From Shimia sp. CNT1-13L.2 (lineage in GTDB: Bacteria > Pseudomonadota > Alphaproteobacteria > Rhodobacterales > Rhodobacteraceae): 64,000 bases of DNA. Numbering within the stretch: position 1 is the first letter of the stretch; each line of letters opens with the position of its first letter. The notes under the pieces are model-generated. The model was not told the DNA's origin. It did no database searches and saw only the letters and a list, made by a program, of their open reading frames with translations. This document shows positions 27,954-36,082 of this stretch, one piece after another. The stretch spans positions 38,758-102,757 of the forward strand of contig NZ_JANDJO010000012.1 of NCBI RefSeq assembly GCF_024331145.1, read 5' to 3'. The translations under genes were made by a program, and so were the position numbers.

Positions 27954-28696
27954 TGATCGCTGACCTTCTGGCCACGCCGGGGCTTATCTGGCTGATGGCC
28001 ACCATTGGAGCCGCGGGCATTGTCCGCGGCTTTACTGGTTTCGGAACCGCGCTGATTTTCGTGCCGGTGGCGGGCCTGTTCCTGCCCCCGGCCGAAGTGA
28101 TTGCGCTGATCACCCTGACCGGTGTGGCAAGCACCTTTGCGCTTTTGCCGCGGGCCTGGGCGCAGGCGGAAAAGCGCGACGTGGGCCTGTTGTCCTTGGC
28201 GGCGCTGTTCACGGTTCCGGTGGGGCTGTGGCTTTTGGCCAAGCTGGACCAGGTGACCATTCGCTGGATCGTGACGGTGATTGCCGGTGTGATGCTGGCC
28301 GCGCTGGTGAGTGGCTGGCGCTATCGCGGCGAGGTTCGGGGTGGCAAGCTGGGCGCGATTGGCGGCGCGGCGGGGTTGTTCGGCGGGTTGACCGGCCTGA
28401 CGGGCCCGGCGGTGATCCTGTTTTACCTCTCCGGGGTGAAGCGGGTCGAGGTTGTGCGGGCCAATACCATCCTGTTCCTTGCGGCGCTGGACGTGGTGAT
28501 CGTGGCCAACCTGATGTGGCGCGGCATGACCGACTGGCGGTTGTTTGTGCTGGCGGGCGCGCTTGCGGTACCCTATTTCGTGACCACGATGATCGGGCAG
28601 GCAATGTTCGATCCGCGGCACGAGAAGATCTATCGCACCGCGGCCTATGCCGTGATCGCGCTGGCGGTGCTGACGGGCCTGCCGCTCTGGGATTGA
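27953..28696 (+). CDS. TauE/SafE family membrane permease
   Basis: 247 aa with about eight hydrophobic helices arranged as two repeats. The early GIVRGFTGFGTALIFVPVAG and the later GLFGGLTGLTGPAVILFYLSG are the family's paired signatures. Members move small anions such as sulfite or sulfoacetate out of the cell; the substrate is not known here. Its start overlaps the secF stop, and the Mth938-type gene follows after 11 bases, so it rides in the sec operon. No sulphur-metabolism gene is adjacent. Confidence 0.85.
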   Translation: MIADLLATPGLIWLMATIGAAGIVRGFTGFGTALIFVPVAGLFLPPAEVIALITLTGVASTFALLPRAWAQAEKRDVGLLSLAALFTVPVGLWLLAKLDQVTIRWIVTVIAGVMLAALVSGWRYRGEVRGGKLGAIGGAAGLFGGLTGLTGPAVILFYLSGVKRVEVVRANTILFLAALDVVIVANLMWRGMTDWRLFVLAGALAVPYFVTTMIGQAMFDPRHEKIYRTAAYAVIALAVLTGLPLWD

Positions 28697-28707
28697 GGAG
28701 AGAGTGA

Positions 28708-29061
28708 ATGCAGCTGAGTGAAGTGTTCTATTCCGAGGCGCAGCCGATCGAGGGCTATGGGCCGGGGTTTTTCCGGATCGGTGGCCAGGTGATCGAGGGC
28801 AGCGCCATCATCCATGCCGAGGGGGCGCGGTCCTGGGCGGGCTATGGTGACGTCGAGGCGATCCTTGGCATGAAGGACAAGATTGATTTCATCCTGATGG
28901 GCACCGGCGAGACCATGGCACCGGTCGAGGCCGCGTTTCGCGAGGCGCTGGAAGAGGCGGGGATCGGTGTCGAGCCGATGGCCTCGCCCACGGCCTGCCG
29001 CACCTACAACGTGCTGGTGTCGGAAGGGCGGCGCGTGGCGGCGGTGTTGCTGGCGGTCTGA
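28708..29061 (+). CDS. Mth938-like (DUF498/NDUFAF3 family) protein
   Basis: 117 aa soluble protein of the Mth938/AAMDC/NDUFAF3 fold. Seen are YGPGFFRIGGQVIEGSAII, the GTGE motif (ILMGTGETMAP) and TPTACRTYNVL-like SPTACRTYNVLVSEGRRVAAVLL. The mitochondrial relative assists complex I assembly; the bacterial role is not established. In Rhodobacterales it commonly follows secDF, which agrees with the order here. Confidence 0.88.
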   Translation: MQLSEVFYSEAQPIEGYGPGFFRIGGQVIEGSAIIHAEGARSWAGYGDVEAILGMKDKIDFILMGTGETMAPVEAAFREALEEAGIGVEPMASPTACRTYNVLVSEGRRVAAVLLAV

Positions 29062-29081
29062 TCGCGGGCAGTTGGCTGTCA

Positions 29082-29149
29082 GGGGCGTTGCCCCTCTTGC
29101 CCCGTGCGGGGCAATTCACCCCAGGGTATTTGGGTCAAGAAGAAGCGGC
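29082..29149 (+). repeat. dispersed GC-rich palindromic element, copy A
   Basis: Starts with the small palindrome GGGGCGTTGCCCC, continues with GCCCCGTGCGGGGC, and ends in a 31-base core at 29119-29149 (CCCCAGGGTATT ... CAAGAAGAAGCGGC). The core matches 27 of 31 positions of 58416-58446 inside nnr, in the same orientation and with the same preceding hairpins. It lies in the 204-base gap between the Mth938-type gene and ccmA. Confidence 0.75.
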
Positions 29150-29265
29150 AGAAGCGGGCGCGGGGCTTGATTCATCTCAAGGCGTTTCGGGGTGGTGTCG
29201 TCCATAGCTGGGCGCAAAGGGCAATTCCGCTTTTTTCGGATGCCGGCATGGGCTAAGGCAGACAG

Positions 29266-29901
29266 ATGACTTTGACCGTAAAAGACCTGACGATCTCGCG
29301 GGGGGGGATTCCCGTTCTCGAGGGGCTGAACTTTACCGTGGAACCGGGGCGGGCGCTGGTGTTGCGCGGGCCGAACGGGGTGGGCAAGACCACGCTGTTG
29401 CGCACGGTGGCCAAATTGCAGCCGCCTGTGGAGGGCGAGGTGATCTGTGCGCCGGATGCGATTGCCTATGCGGCGCATAGTGACGGGTTGAAATCCACGC
29501 TGACGGTTTCGGAAAACCTGCATTTCTGGGCCGATGTCTTTGGCACCAAGGGAATTGACGGAGCCTTGAAGGGGTTCGACCTCGAGGCGCTGGCGGATCG
29601 TGCGGCTGGCGGGTTGTCGGCCGGACAGAAGCGGCGGCTGGGGCTGGCGCGGTTGCTGGTCACGGGGCGGCCGCTCTGGGTTCTGGACGAGCCGACGGTG
29701 TCGCTTGACGTCGCCTCGGTGGAGATGTTTGCCGATACAGTGCGGGCCCATCTGAAACAGGGGGGATCGGCGCTGATCGCGACGCATATCGACCTTGGGC
29801 TGGGCGAAGATGTGGATGTTCTGGACGTGGGGCCGTACCGGGCCAAGCCGGGCCAGGGCAAGGGCGCCTTTGACGGGGATTTCGACGAGGGCTTCCTATG
29901 A
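29266..29901 (+). CDS. ccmA: heme exporter ATPase CcmA
   Basis: 211 aa ABC ATPase of the cytochrome c maturation system I. With CcmB and CcmC it drives release of holo-CcmE. Walker [13 protein letters not shown], signature [14 protein letters not shown] and Walker [13 protein letters not shown] are intact. The stop overlaps the ccmB start by four bases. It follows repeat copy A, so the ccm genes may have their own promoter between 29150 and 29265. Confidence 0.95.
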   Translation: MTLTVKDLTISRGGIPVLEGLNFTVEPGRALVLRGPNGVGKTTLLRTVAKLQPPVEGEVICAPDAIAYAAHSDGLKSTLTVSENLHFWADVFGTKGIDGALKGFDLEALADRAAGGLSAGQKRRLGLARLLVTGRPLWVLDEPTVSLDVASVEMFADTVRAHLKQGGSALIATHIDLGLGEDVDVLDVGPYRAKPGQGKGAFDGDFDEGFL

Positions 29902-30554
29902 TTGCCTTGCTGGTACGCGATATGCGGCTTGCCATGCGCGCCGGGGGCGGGTTTGGCCTTGGGCTGGCGTTTTTCCTGATCGTGACGGTGTTGGTGCCGT
30001 TTGGCGTGGGGCCGGAAAGCGGGCTCTTGGCCAAGATCGCGCCAGGCATCCTGTGGCTGGGGGCGCTTTTGGCCTGCCTGCTATCACTGGACCGGATTTT
30101 CGCGCTGGACTGGGAAGACGGGTCGCTGGACCTTCTGGCGACTTCGCCGTTGCCGATGGAGGGCGTGGTGAGCGTGAAGGCGCTGGCGCACTGGCTGACC
30201 ACCGGCCTGCCGCTGTGTCTTGCGGCACCACTGTTCGGCCTGCTGCTCAGCCTGCCGGAGGCGGGCTATCTGTGGCTGATCCTGTCTCTGGTGATCGGGA
30301 CGCCGGCGCTCTCGGTGATCGGGACGTTTGGCGCGGCGCTGACGGTCGGGCTGAAGCGGGGGGGCTTGCTGTTGTCGCTGCTGGTGCTGCCACTTTACGT
30401 GCCGACCCTGATCTTCGGGGCCGAAGTGGCGCGGCGCGGGGCCGAGGGGCTGGATACGATGACGCCGCTTCTCATGCTGGGGGGCATCACCTGCGGCACT
30501 ATTGCGCTTTTGCCCTTCGCAAGTGCCTTGGTCTTGCGGGTCAATCTGCGCTAA
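29898..30554 (+). CDS. ccmB: heme exporter permease CcmB
   Basis: 218 aa membrane protein with six hydrophobic helices. The start [44 protein letters not shown] region, including FGVGPE, is diagnostic of CcmB. It works with CcmA as an ABC complex in cytochrome c maturation. Coupled to ccmA by ATGA. About 110 bases separate it from ccmC. Confidence 0.95.
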   Translation: MIALLVRDMRLAMRAGGGFGLGLAFFLIVTVLVPFGVGPESGLLAKIAPGILWLGALLACLLSLDRIFALDWEDGSLDLLATSPLPMEGVVSVKALAHWLTTGLPLCLAAPLFGLLLSLPEAGYLWLILSLVIGTPALSVIGTFGAALTVGLKRGGLLLSLLVLPLYVPTLIFGAEVARRGAEGLDTMTPLLMLGGITCGTIALLPFASALVLRVNLR

Positions 30555-30663
30555 GTAATGCCGGATCATGAATGTGACGCGGGTTTAACCCAAATCAAGG
30601 AAGTGCGCGGCCCTCACTGGCATGTGAGGTGCAAATGCCGAACAAGGCAGATAGGGGAATGAT

Positions 30664-31395
30664 ATGGGTTCTATCTGGGAATACGCCAATCCGGTGAAAT
30701 TCATCCGCACGTCGGAGATCGTGTTGCCGTGGGTGTCGATCCTGGCAACGGTCACGCTGATTGCCGGGCTGGTCTGGGGATTCTTCTTTACGCCGGATGA
30801 TTACCGCCAGGGATCGACGGTGAAGATCATCTATTTGCACGTGCCCTCGGCGCTGATGGCGATCAACGTGTGGTTCATGATGCTGGTGACCTCGCTGATC
30901 TGGCTGATCCGGCGTCATCACGTTTCGGCACTTGCGGCCAAGGCGGCGGCACCCGTGGGCATCATCATGACGGTGATCGCGCTGGTGACCGGGGCGATCT
31001 GGGGGCAGCCGATGTGGGGCACCTGGTGGGCCTGGGATCCGCGGCTGACCTCGTTCCTAATCCTGTTCCTGTTCTACCTCGGTTACATCGCTCTCTGGGA
31101 AGCCATCGACAATCCGGACACGGCGGCCGATCTGACCTCGGTTCTGTGCATCGTGGGGTCGGTCTTTGCCATGCTGAGCCGCTATGCGGTGAACTTCTGG
31201 AACCAGGGGCTGCACCAGGGCGCGTCGCTGTCGCTGGACAAGGAAGAGAACGTGGCCGATGTATTTTCGACGCCGCTTTATGTCTGTATCGCGGGGTTTG
31301 TCCTGTTGTTCATCGCGCTGGTGTTCCTGCGCACCCGTACTGAAATTCATCGTCGCCGTACCAAGGCGCTCTTGGCTCGTGAAAGGCTCGGATAA
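30664..31395 (+). CDS. ccmC: heme transporter CcmC
   Basis: 243 aa with six membrane helices and the tryptophan-rich heme-handling motif WGQPMWGTWWAWDPRLTS. Two periplasmic-side histidines are present (LHVPSALMA and NQGLHQGASL). CcmC delivers heme to CcmE. Its TAA shares bases with the ccmD ATG. ccmE, ccmF and ccmH are not in this window. Confidence 0.95.
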   Translation: MGSIWEYANPVKFIRTSEIVLPWVSILATVTLIAGLVWGFFFTPDDYRQGSTVKIIYLHVPSALMAINVWFMMLVTSLIWLIRRHHVSALAAKAAAPVGIIMTVIALVTGAIWGQPMWGTWWAWDPRLTSFLILFLFYLGYIALWEAIDNPDTAADLTSVLCIVGSVFAMLSRYAVNFWNQGLHQGASLSLDKEENVADVFSTPLYVCIAGFVLLFIALVFLRTRTEIHRRRTKALLARERLG

Positions 31396-31544
31396 TGCCT
31401 GATCTCGGAAAATACGCGGACACGGTTCTGTCGTCCTACATCGTTTCGATCATCCTGCTGGTGCTTCTGGTGCTCGTGAGCCTGCTGGCCGCGCGCAAGG
31501 CGCGTGCCGAGCTTGAGCAGGTGGAGGAACGTCGTCGTGGCTAA
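31395..31544 (+). CDS. ccmD: heme exporter protein CcmD
   Basis: 49-aa single-helix membrane protein, read directly: MPDLGKYADTVLSSYIVSII, a hydrophobic stretch LLVLLVLVSLLAARK, then an acidic-basic tail. CcmD stabilises the CcmABC-CcmE complex. The ATG overlaps the ccmC stop, and the stop overlaps the start of the thiol oxidoreductase gene. Confidence 0.9.
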   Translation: MPDLGKYADTVLSSYIVSIILLVLLVLVSLLAARKARAELEQVEERRRG

Positions 31545-32076
31545 GGTGTCCCCCCTGATGATCCTGCCGCCGGTGATTTTCGGCGGGCTTGCGGCGCTGT
31601 TCTATTTCGGCATGGGGCGCGAGAACCCCAACGAACTGCCGACCGCGCTGGCGGGGAAGCCCGCGCCCGCGCTGGAGGTCGAGGCGCTTGGCAACCTGCC
31701 GAGCTTTGACAGCAGCATGCTGGCGGATGGCGAGGTCAAGCTGGTCAACTTCTGGGCCAGCTGGTGTGCGCCCTGCCGGGTCGAGCACCCGACGCTGATG
31801 CAGCTTGAGGCCGAGGGCATCCCGATCTACGGCGTGAACTACAAGGATCAGCCTGCAAACGGGCTTGGGTTCCTGGCTGAACTGGGCGATCCCTATACGG
31901 CAGTGGGGCAGGACCCCAAGGGGCGTGTCGGCATCAACTGGGGCGTTTATGGCGTGCCGGAGACCTATCTGGTGGATGGCGAGGGGCGGATCATCACCCG
32001 CGTCGCCGGACCCGTGACCCAACGCGAACTGGCCAGCCGCCTGCGCCCGAAGCTGGATGAGCTGGCGGCGGAGTAA
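31537..32076 (+). CDS. dsbE: cytochrome c biogenesis thioredoxin CcmG/DsbE
   Basis: 179 aa. N-terminal membrane anchor (MAKVSPLMILPPVIFGGLAALFYFG, GTG start), then a periplasmic thioredoxin fold with the active site WASWCAPCRVEHP and the CcmG signature GVYGVPETYLVDGEG. It reduces apocytochrome or CcmH disulphides before heme attachment. The GTG at 31537 lies inside the ccmD end and has GGAGGAACG just upstream. It is the last gene of the ccm run. Confidence 0.95.
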   Translation: MAKVSPLMILPPVIFGGLAALFYFGMGRENPNELPTALAGKPAPALEVEALGNLPSFDSSMLADGEVKLVNFWASWCAPCRVEHPTLMQLEAEGIPIYGVNYKDQPANGLGFLAELGDPYTAVGQDPKGRVGINWGVYGVPETYLVDGEGRIITRVAGPVTQRELASRLRPKLDELAAE

Positions 32077-32111
32077 TTCCGCGACATCCGTTTTGAGCCA
32101 ATATCGCTTAT

Positions 32112-32139
32112 GGCCGGAAGTGTGGCTTTCCGGTCTTAT
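32112..32139 (+). terminator. possible terminator of the ccm operon
   Basis: GGCCGGAAG and CTTTCCGGTC pair with two wobbles around a short loop and are followed by TTATGCTT. A weak T-run makes this only a candidate. Confidence 0.35.
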
Positions 32140-32188
32140 GCTTCTGCGCCTGGTTGAAATACTCAACTAAGATAACGATGTAGGTCAG

Positions 32189-32419
32189 GTGGAATATATC
32201 ATCTCGCCAGTCATATTTTTTCTTCTTTTGCGTTTCGCATTTCCTGCCGTGATCACTTGGTTTTTCGAGCGTTTCGTAGAACCAAAAGCTGATATGGCAA
32301 GAAAACAAGAAAGAACGGATATCATCCCTCCAACAAAAGTATCTAATGTTCAAATGATCAAAGCGACACGCAATGGCTTGGACGAACACAAGAACAGCTT
32401 AAAGAAAAAAGAACACTAG
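32189..32419 (+). CDS. small hypothetical membrane protein
   Basis: 76 aa, not recognised. GTG start; one long hydrophobic helix (SPVIFFLLLRFAFPAVITWFF, residues about 6-26), then a charged, Lys-rich tail (ending SLKKKEH). The stretch is distinctly AT-rich compared with the ccm genes and the hydrolase that flank it, with little GC-third-position bias. It could be a transferred or decaying gene. Only a weak ribosome site is visible, so the start is uncertain. Confidence 0.4.
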   Translation: MEYIISPVIFFLLLRFAFPAVITWFFERFVEPKADMARKQERTDIIPPTKVSNVQMIKATRNGLDEHKNSLKKKEH

Positions 32420-32625
32420 CAAACTCCGCACACGCGCCATCCTTCATTGCCACGTGTGAAGAAACCTCCGTTCTTTGCTTTTGAACAATGCTATCCGCCT
32501 AGAAACCGTCTGCTCCGGTTTTTCACCATGCCGCGCAATGGGCTGGCTTTTACGGGGCCCATTCTCGTTTGGGCTTGGCAAAGCCTTTGCAAGGTTGTTC
32601 TGCTGTCGCGGACAGGAGGACCGTC

Positions 32626-33765
32626 ATGGATTCATGGGCACGCTGGCAGGCGATTTTTGCGCCTGAGACAATTGATGAAAATTTTCGTGCGCTTTGGCAG
32701 CAGTTGCCGTCGGTGGCGGTGCCGCGGGCGGGGGCGGTGCTTGAGTTGCCGCGGGGGGCGGTGACGCTGCCCGAGGTGTTTTCCCATCAGGGGCAGGACA
32801 TCGGGCTTGCGGCGCATCTGGAGCGGATGCGGATGAGCGGGTTGGCGGTGATGCATCGCGGGCGGCTGGTGCATGAGGTCTATGGCCGCGGGCGCGGGCC
32901 GGAAGATGTTGCCATCCTGTGGTCGGTCAGCAAGTCGATCACGGCGCTGATGCTTGGGATCGCGCGGGAGGAGGGCGCGCTGCCTGATCTTGACGCATTG
33001 GTCACCGAGTATGTGCCGGAGCTGAGTGGCACGGGATACGAGGGTGTCACGGTGCAGCAGGTGTCGGACATGGTGAGCGGTATCCGCTGGCGCGAGGTGT
33101 ATGACGACCCCGAGGCCGAGGTGGTGCGCTCGGTAGCGGCGTTCATGGAAGGGTCGCAGGATGCCTTTGCCGCCGAGATGGTGCGACAGCGCGCGCCCGG
33201 GGCGTTTGGGCAATATGCCAGCATCGAGACGCATGTTTTGGGCTGGGTGATCCGGCGGGCGACGGGTGTGCCGATGCAGACCTATCTGGCCGAGCGGTTG
33301 TGGGGGCCGCTGGGCTGTGAGGGGGATTTGCAGGTTCTGGTCGACACCAAGGGCGAGCCGGTGGTGTTCGGCGGGATGCATGTGCGGCTGCGTGATCTGG
33401 TGCGGGTGGGGCAGATGATCCTTGACGGTGGGCGTGCGCTGGACGGCGGGCAGGTGGTGCCGGAGCGGTGGATTCGCGAGATGGCGGTGCCGGATCACCT
33501 GCCATCGCGCCCCGGCATTGGGCCGCCGCATTCGGAAAGCGACTATGGCTACAAGAATCAGTGGTGGTTGCCGCCGGTTCAGGATGGCGGGGACTTCAGT
33601 GGAATCGGCATCTATGGCCAGTTCCTCTACATCAATCCCGAACGCCAGGTGGCGATTGCGATGAACGCGGCCTATCCGCAATACACGCAGGACGGGCCGG
33701 ACAGGACGGCGGAAACACTTTCCATGTGTCAGGCCATTGCGCGGGCCTTGGATGCGGGAGAATAA
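32626..33765 (+). CDS. serine hydrolase of the beta-lactamase class C / NylB-like family
   Basis: 379 aa. The catalytic SxxK is S100-V-S-K103 (ILWSVSKSITALML), the second motif Tyr is Y197 (QYASIETHVLGW), and GIGIYGQFLYINPE near the C-terminus takes the place of the KTG strand. This layout is that of penicillin-binding-protein-like esterases and 6-aminohexanoate-dimer hydrolases, not a proven beta-lactamase. No signal peptide, so probably cytoplasmic. The ATG at 32626 has GGAGGACCGTC in front and is preferred to 32569. The substrate is unknown. Confidence 0.82.
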   Translation: MDSWARWQAIFAPETIDENFRALWQQLPSVAVPRAGAVLELPRGAVTLPEVFSHQGQDIGLAAHLERMRMSGLAVMHRGRLVHEVYGRGRGPEDVAILWSVSKSITALMLGIAREEGALPDLDALVTEYVPELSGTGYEGVTVQQVSDMVSGIRWREVYDDPEAEVVRSVAAFMEGSQDAFAAEMVRQRAPGAFGQYASIETHVLGWVIRRATGVPMQTYLAERLWGPLGCEGDLQVLVDTKGEPVVFGGMHVRLRDLVRVGQMILDGGRALDGGQVVPERWIREMAVPDHLPSRPGIGPPHSESDYGYKNQWWLPPVQDGGDFSGIGIYGQFLYINPERQVAIAMNAAYPQYTQDGPDRTAETLSMCQAIARALDAGE

Positions 33766-33780
33766 ATTTCGTGCTGAAAG

Positions 33781-33807
33781 CTGTGTGATCGAGTGGTGAT
33801 CACGCAG
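33781..33807 (+). promoter_or_regulatory. inverted repeat upstream of the bufferin operon
   Basis: CTGTGTGATC and GATCACGCAG pair over 10 bases with one wobble around a 7-base loop. It lies 16 bases after the hydrolase stop and about 185 bases before the precursor gene, without a T-run. It could be a hairpin ending the hydrolase mRNA or an operator. The remaining 33808-33992 is AT-rich, as expected of a promoter, but I cannot place -35/-10 boxes. Confidence 0.35.
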
Positions 33808-33992
33808 TATGTTAGCGATTGTAATATTTGGAGGGTTAATAATTTCCCTGTATTTCAAGTGCTTGAGAGTTTTTTCTCGTGCCGCCTGCTGACGCGGTCA
33901 TGACGAATTTCAACGATTAATTCATTTGAACGTGAGTGTTTTGCTGGGTCATGTGGACCTGCGAAAACGCAAAACCACTAGGAGTAAATGTT

Positions 33993-34259
33993 ATGAAATT
34001 CCACGCAAAATCGGGCGCAGCAATAGCTTCCGCAGCTCTGGCTCTGGCCGTTTCGGGCGTCACCATGACCGCCGCAACCACCGCGATCGCCGGTGAAGAA
34101 GCCAAGGTTCACTGCGTTGGTGTAAACACCTGCCAGGGCACCAGCGACTGCGCGACCGCAAGCAACTCTTGCGCGGGTCAGAACAGCTGTAAGGGTCAGG
34201 GCTTTGTTTCGATGACCAAGACCCAGTGCGAGAAAATCGGCGGCACCGTCGAAAGCTAA
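33993..34259 (+). CDS. bufA2: bufferin-type RiPP precursor (BufA2-like, Cys-rich)
   Basis: 88 aa precursor of a ribosomally made, modified peptide. A Sec-type signal (residues about 5-33, ending TTAIAG) is followed by a 55-residue mature part with six cysteines at 41, 47, 53, 60, 66 and 79. The pattern HCVGVNTCQGTSDCAT, NSCAGQNSCKGQGF and TQCEKIGG is that of the BufA2-type bufferins. In studied bufferins, an MNIO enzyme converts chosen cysteines to thiooxazole groups that bind copper in the periplasm. The ATG at 33993 has AGGAGTAAATG in front. The maturase and partner genes follow directly. Symbol given by family resemblance; no peptide chemistry can be read from DNA. Confidence 0.88.
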   Translation: MKFHAKSGAAIASAALALAVSGVTMTAATTAIAGEEAKVHCVGVNTCQGTSDCATASNSCAGQNSCKGQGFVSMTKTQCEKIGGTVES

Positions 34260-34282
34260 TTCGCAAAACGCCCCAAGAAACA

Positions 34283-34310
34283 CTCCCGGGGCGAGCGCGA
34301 GCCCCGGGAG
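34283..34310 (+). promoter_or_regulatory. strong stem-loop between bufA2 and bufB
   Basis: CTCCCGGGGC and GCCCCGGGAG form a perfect 10-bp stem with an 8-base loop, 24 bases after the precursor stop. There is no T-run (ACCATTT follows). It probably protects the short precursor mRNA or lowers read-through, so that much more precursor than enzyme is made. Confidence 0.7.
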
Positions 34311-34328
34311 ACCATTTACAGGAACATC

Positions 34329-35180
34329 ATGATCGACCGTCCCGACTATCTTGGCTTTGGACTGGGGCTGCGGCCTCAGCATTATCCGGAAATCCTTGAA
34401 ACCGACGAGGAGCTTCCGATTGATTGGTTTGAAATCATTTCCGAAAACTACATGGTGCCGGGGGGCAAGCCGCGTCAGATGCTGGATCGCATCCGCGAAC
34501 GCTATCCTCTGGTGATGCACGGCGTGTCGATGTCGATTGCCTCGACCTCCGAGTTGAACTGGAAGTACCTCGAGCGCCTGAAGGCGCTGGCCGATGATGT
34601 GCAGCCGAAGTGGATTTCGGACCACCTGTGCTGGACCGGGGTGCATGGTGTGAACCTGCATGACCTTTTGCCGGTGCCCTATACCGAAGAGGCACTGACC
34701 CATATCTCTGATCGGATCAGCCAGGTGCAGGATTTCCTGGGACGGCGGATCGCGATTGAAAACGTATCCTCCTATATCGAGTTCGAAGAATCCGAGATGT
34801 CGGAGTGGGAGTTCGTGGCCGAACTTGCCAAACGTGCGGATTGCTGGTTGCTGATGGATGTGAACAATGTCTTCGTGTCGGGCCAGAACCACCAGTTCAA
34901 CGACGCGCATTTCATCCAGTCGATCCCGAAAGAGCGCGTGGTGCAGTTTCATCTGGCGGGCCACAGCGAGGGCAATGATTGCCTGATCGACACCCATGAC
35001 CAGCCGGTCTGTGACGAGGTGTTCGAGCTTTATGGCAAGGCGATTGAACATTTCGGCCCGATCTCCACCATGATCGAGCGCGATGACAATATCCCGCCGC
35101 TGGCAGAGCTTCTGGAAGAGCTGGGACGGGCGCGGGCGATTGCTGCCGATGTTCTGGACCCGAAGATGGTGGCACAATGA
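34329..35180 (+). CDS. bufB: MNIO (DUF692) bufferin maturase BufB
   Basis: 283 aa TIM-barrel multinuclear non-heme iron enzyme, related to MbnB and TglH. It modifies cysteines of the RiPP precursor with O2. The N-terminal GLGLRPQHYPEIL and WFEIISENYM are family hallmarks. Candidate iron ligands visible are H64 (LVMHGVSMSI), D98-H99 (WISDHLCW), E144 (IAIENVSSY), D177 (LLMDVNNV), H194, H208 and H212 (QFHLAGH), H223 (DTHDQP) and E250 (STMIERDD). AGGAAC precedes the ATG. Its stop overlaps the start of the partner gene by four bases. The tie to the upstream precursor is by position and family. Confidence 0.93.
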   Translation: MIDRPDYLGFGLGLRPQHYPEILETDEELPIDWFEIISENYMVPGGKPRQMLDRIRERYPLVMHGVSMSIASTSELNWKYLERLKALADDVQPKWISDHLCWTGVHGVNLHDLLPVPYTEEALTHISDRISQVQDFLGRRIAIENVSSYIEFEESEMSEWEFVAELAKRADCWLLMDVNNVFVSGQNHQFNDAHFIQSIPKERVVQFHLAGHSEGNDCLIDTHDQPVCDEVFELYGKAIEHFGPISTMIERDDNIPPLAELLEELGRARAIAADVLDPKMVAQ

Positions 35181-35959
35181 GCGCGCCGAACCTTGCCGCG
35201 CTTCAGGCCGCCTTGCAGCGCGACATCGTGGGCCGCACCGGCGAGGCGCTGGCGCGGCTGAAGGTGCCGGAGAGCGCGTCGCCCGAAAAACGCCTGTTTG
35301 TCTACCAGAACGCCTATGTGCAGCGTCTGGTGGGGATCATGATGGAGGACTATGACACCACCTGGACCTTTCTGGGGGATCAGATGTTCTTTGATCTGGC
35401 ACAGGAGTTCGTGACGAAATACCCGTCGAATACCCCCAATGCGCGGTGGTTCAGCCACCGGTTCCCCGATTTCCTGGGAGAGGGGGAATTGGGCCGGGAC
35501 ACGCCTTCGGTGGCCGAGGTGGCGCGTATTGAACGCGCCCTTGGCGATGCTTTTGATGCGGCCGATGATCCCGTTTTCAGCCGTGAACAGCTGGGGGTCG
35601 TGGCGCAGCAGGGGCTGGAGACGGCCAAGCTGATCCTGCATCCGAGCGTGACGTTGCTGCGGCTTGAGACCAATGCGTATGACATCTTCAAGGCCTTGCG
35701 GGCCGAGGATATGCCGCCGGAGATCAAGGCCGAGAGCGAACCGCGTTGGGCGCTTGTCTGGCGTCGTGATCTGGTCTGTCGCCACATGGAACTGGACCCC
35801 GAGCAGGGGGCATTGCTTGATCTGGCCGGACAGGGCCACGGGTTTACCGCGCTTTGCGAATTTGCGGCAACTCTGGGCGATCCGGAGACCGCGGCTGTGC
35901 GTATGGCCGGGTACCTTGGACAGTGGATCGACAATGAAATCCTGACGGATATGCGATGA
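35177..35959 (+). CDS. bufC: BufC/HvfC-type partner protein (DUF2063)
   Basis: 260 aa. The N-terminal DUF2063 domain (about 8-100) has the typical VYQNAYVQRLVGIMMEDYDTTWTFLGD stretch, and a second winged-helix-like domain fills the C-terminal half. In MNIO systems this partner recruits the precursor peptide to the enzyme; that role is taken from related pairs, not shown here. It starts inside the bufB stop (ATGA), a sign of tight co-expression. No DoxX-type BufD gene follows; the next gene is a DUF1223 protein 123 bases on. Confidence 0.9.
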   Translation: MSAPNLAALQAALQRDIVGRTGEALARLKVPESASPEKRLFVYQNAYVQRLVGIMMEDYDTTWTFLGDQMFFDLAQEFVTKYPSNTPNARWFSHRFPDFLGEGELGRDTPSVAEVARIERALGDAFDAADDPVFSREQLGVVAQQGLETAKLILHPSVTLLRLETNAYDIFKALRAEDMPPEIKAESEPRWALVWRRDLVCRHMELDPEQGALLDLAGQGHGFTALCEFAATLGDPETAAVRMAGYLGQWIDNEILTDMR

Positions 35960-36082
35960 CAAAACATACTCATCGAACCCGAAACGCCACGTATCACCTG
36001 AAACTCGCAAATCGTTGATTGGTTATTTCGACGGAATGCACATAAAACATATCTAACGACGCCCCGAAGGACATCTGACCCC

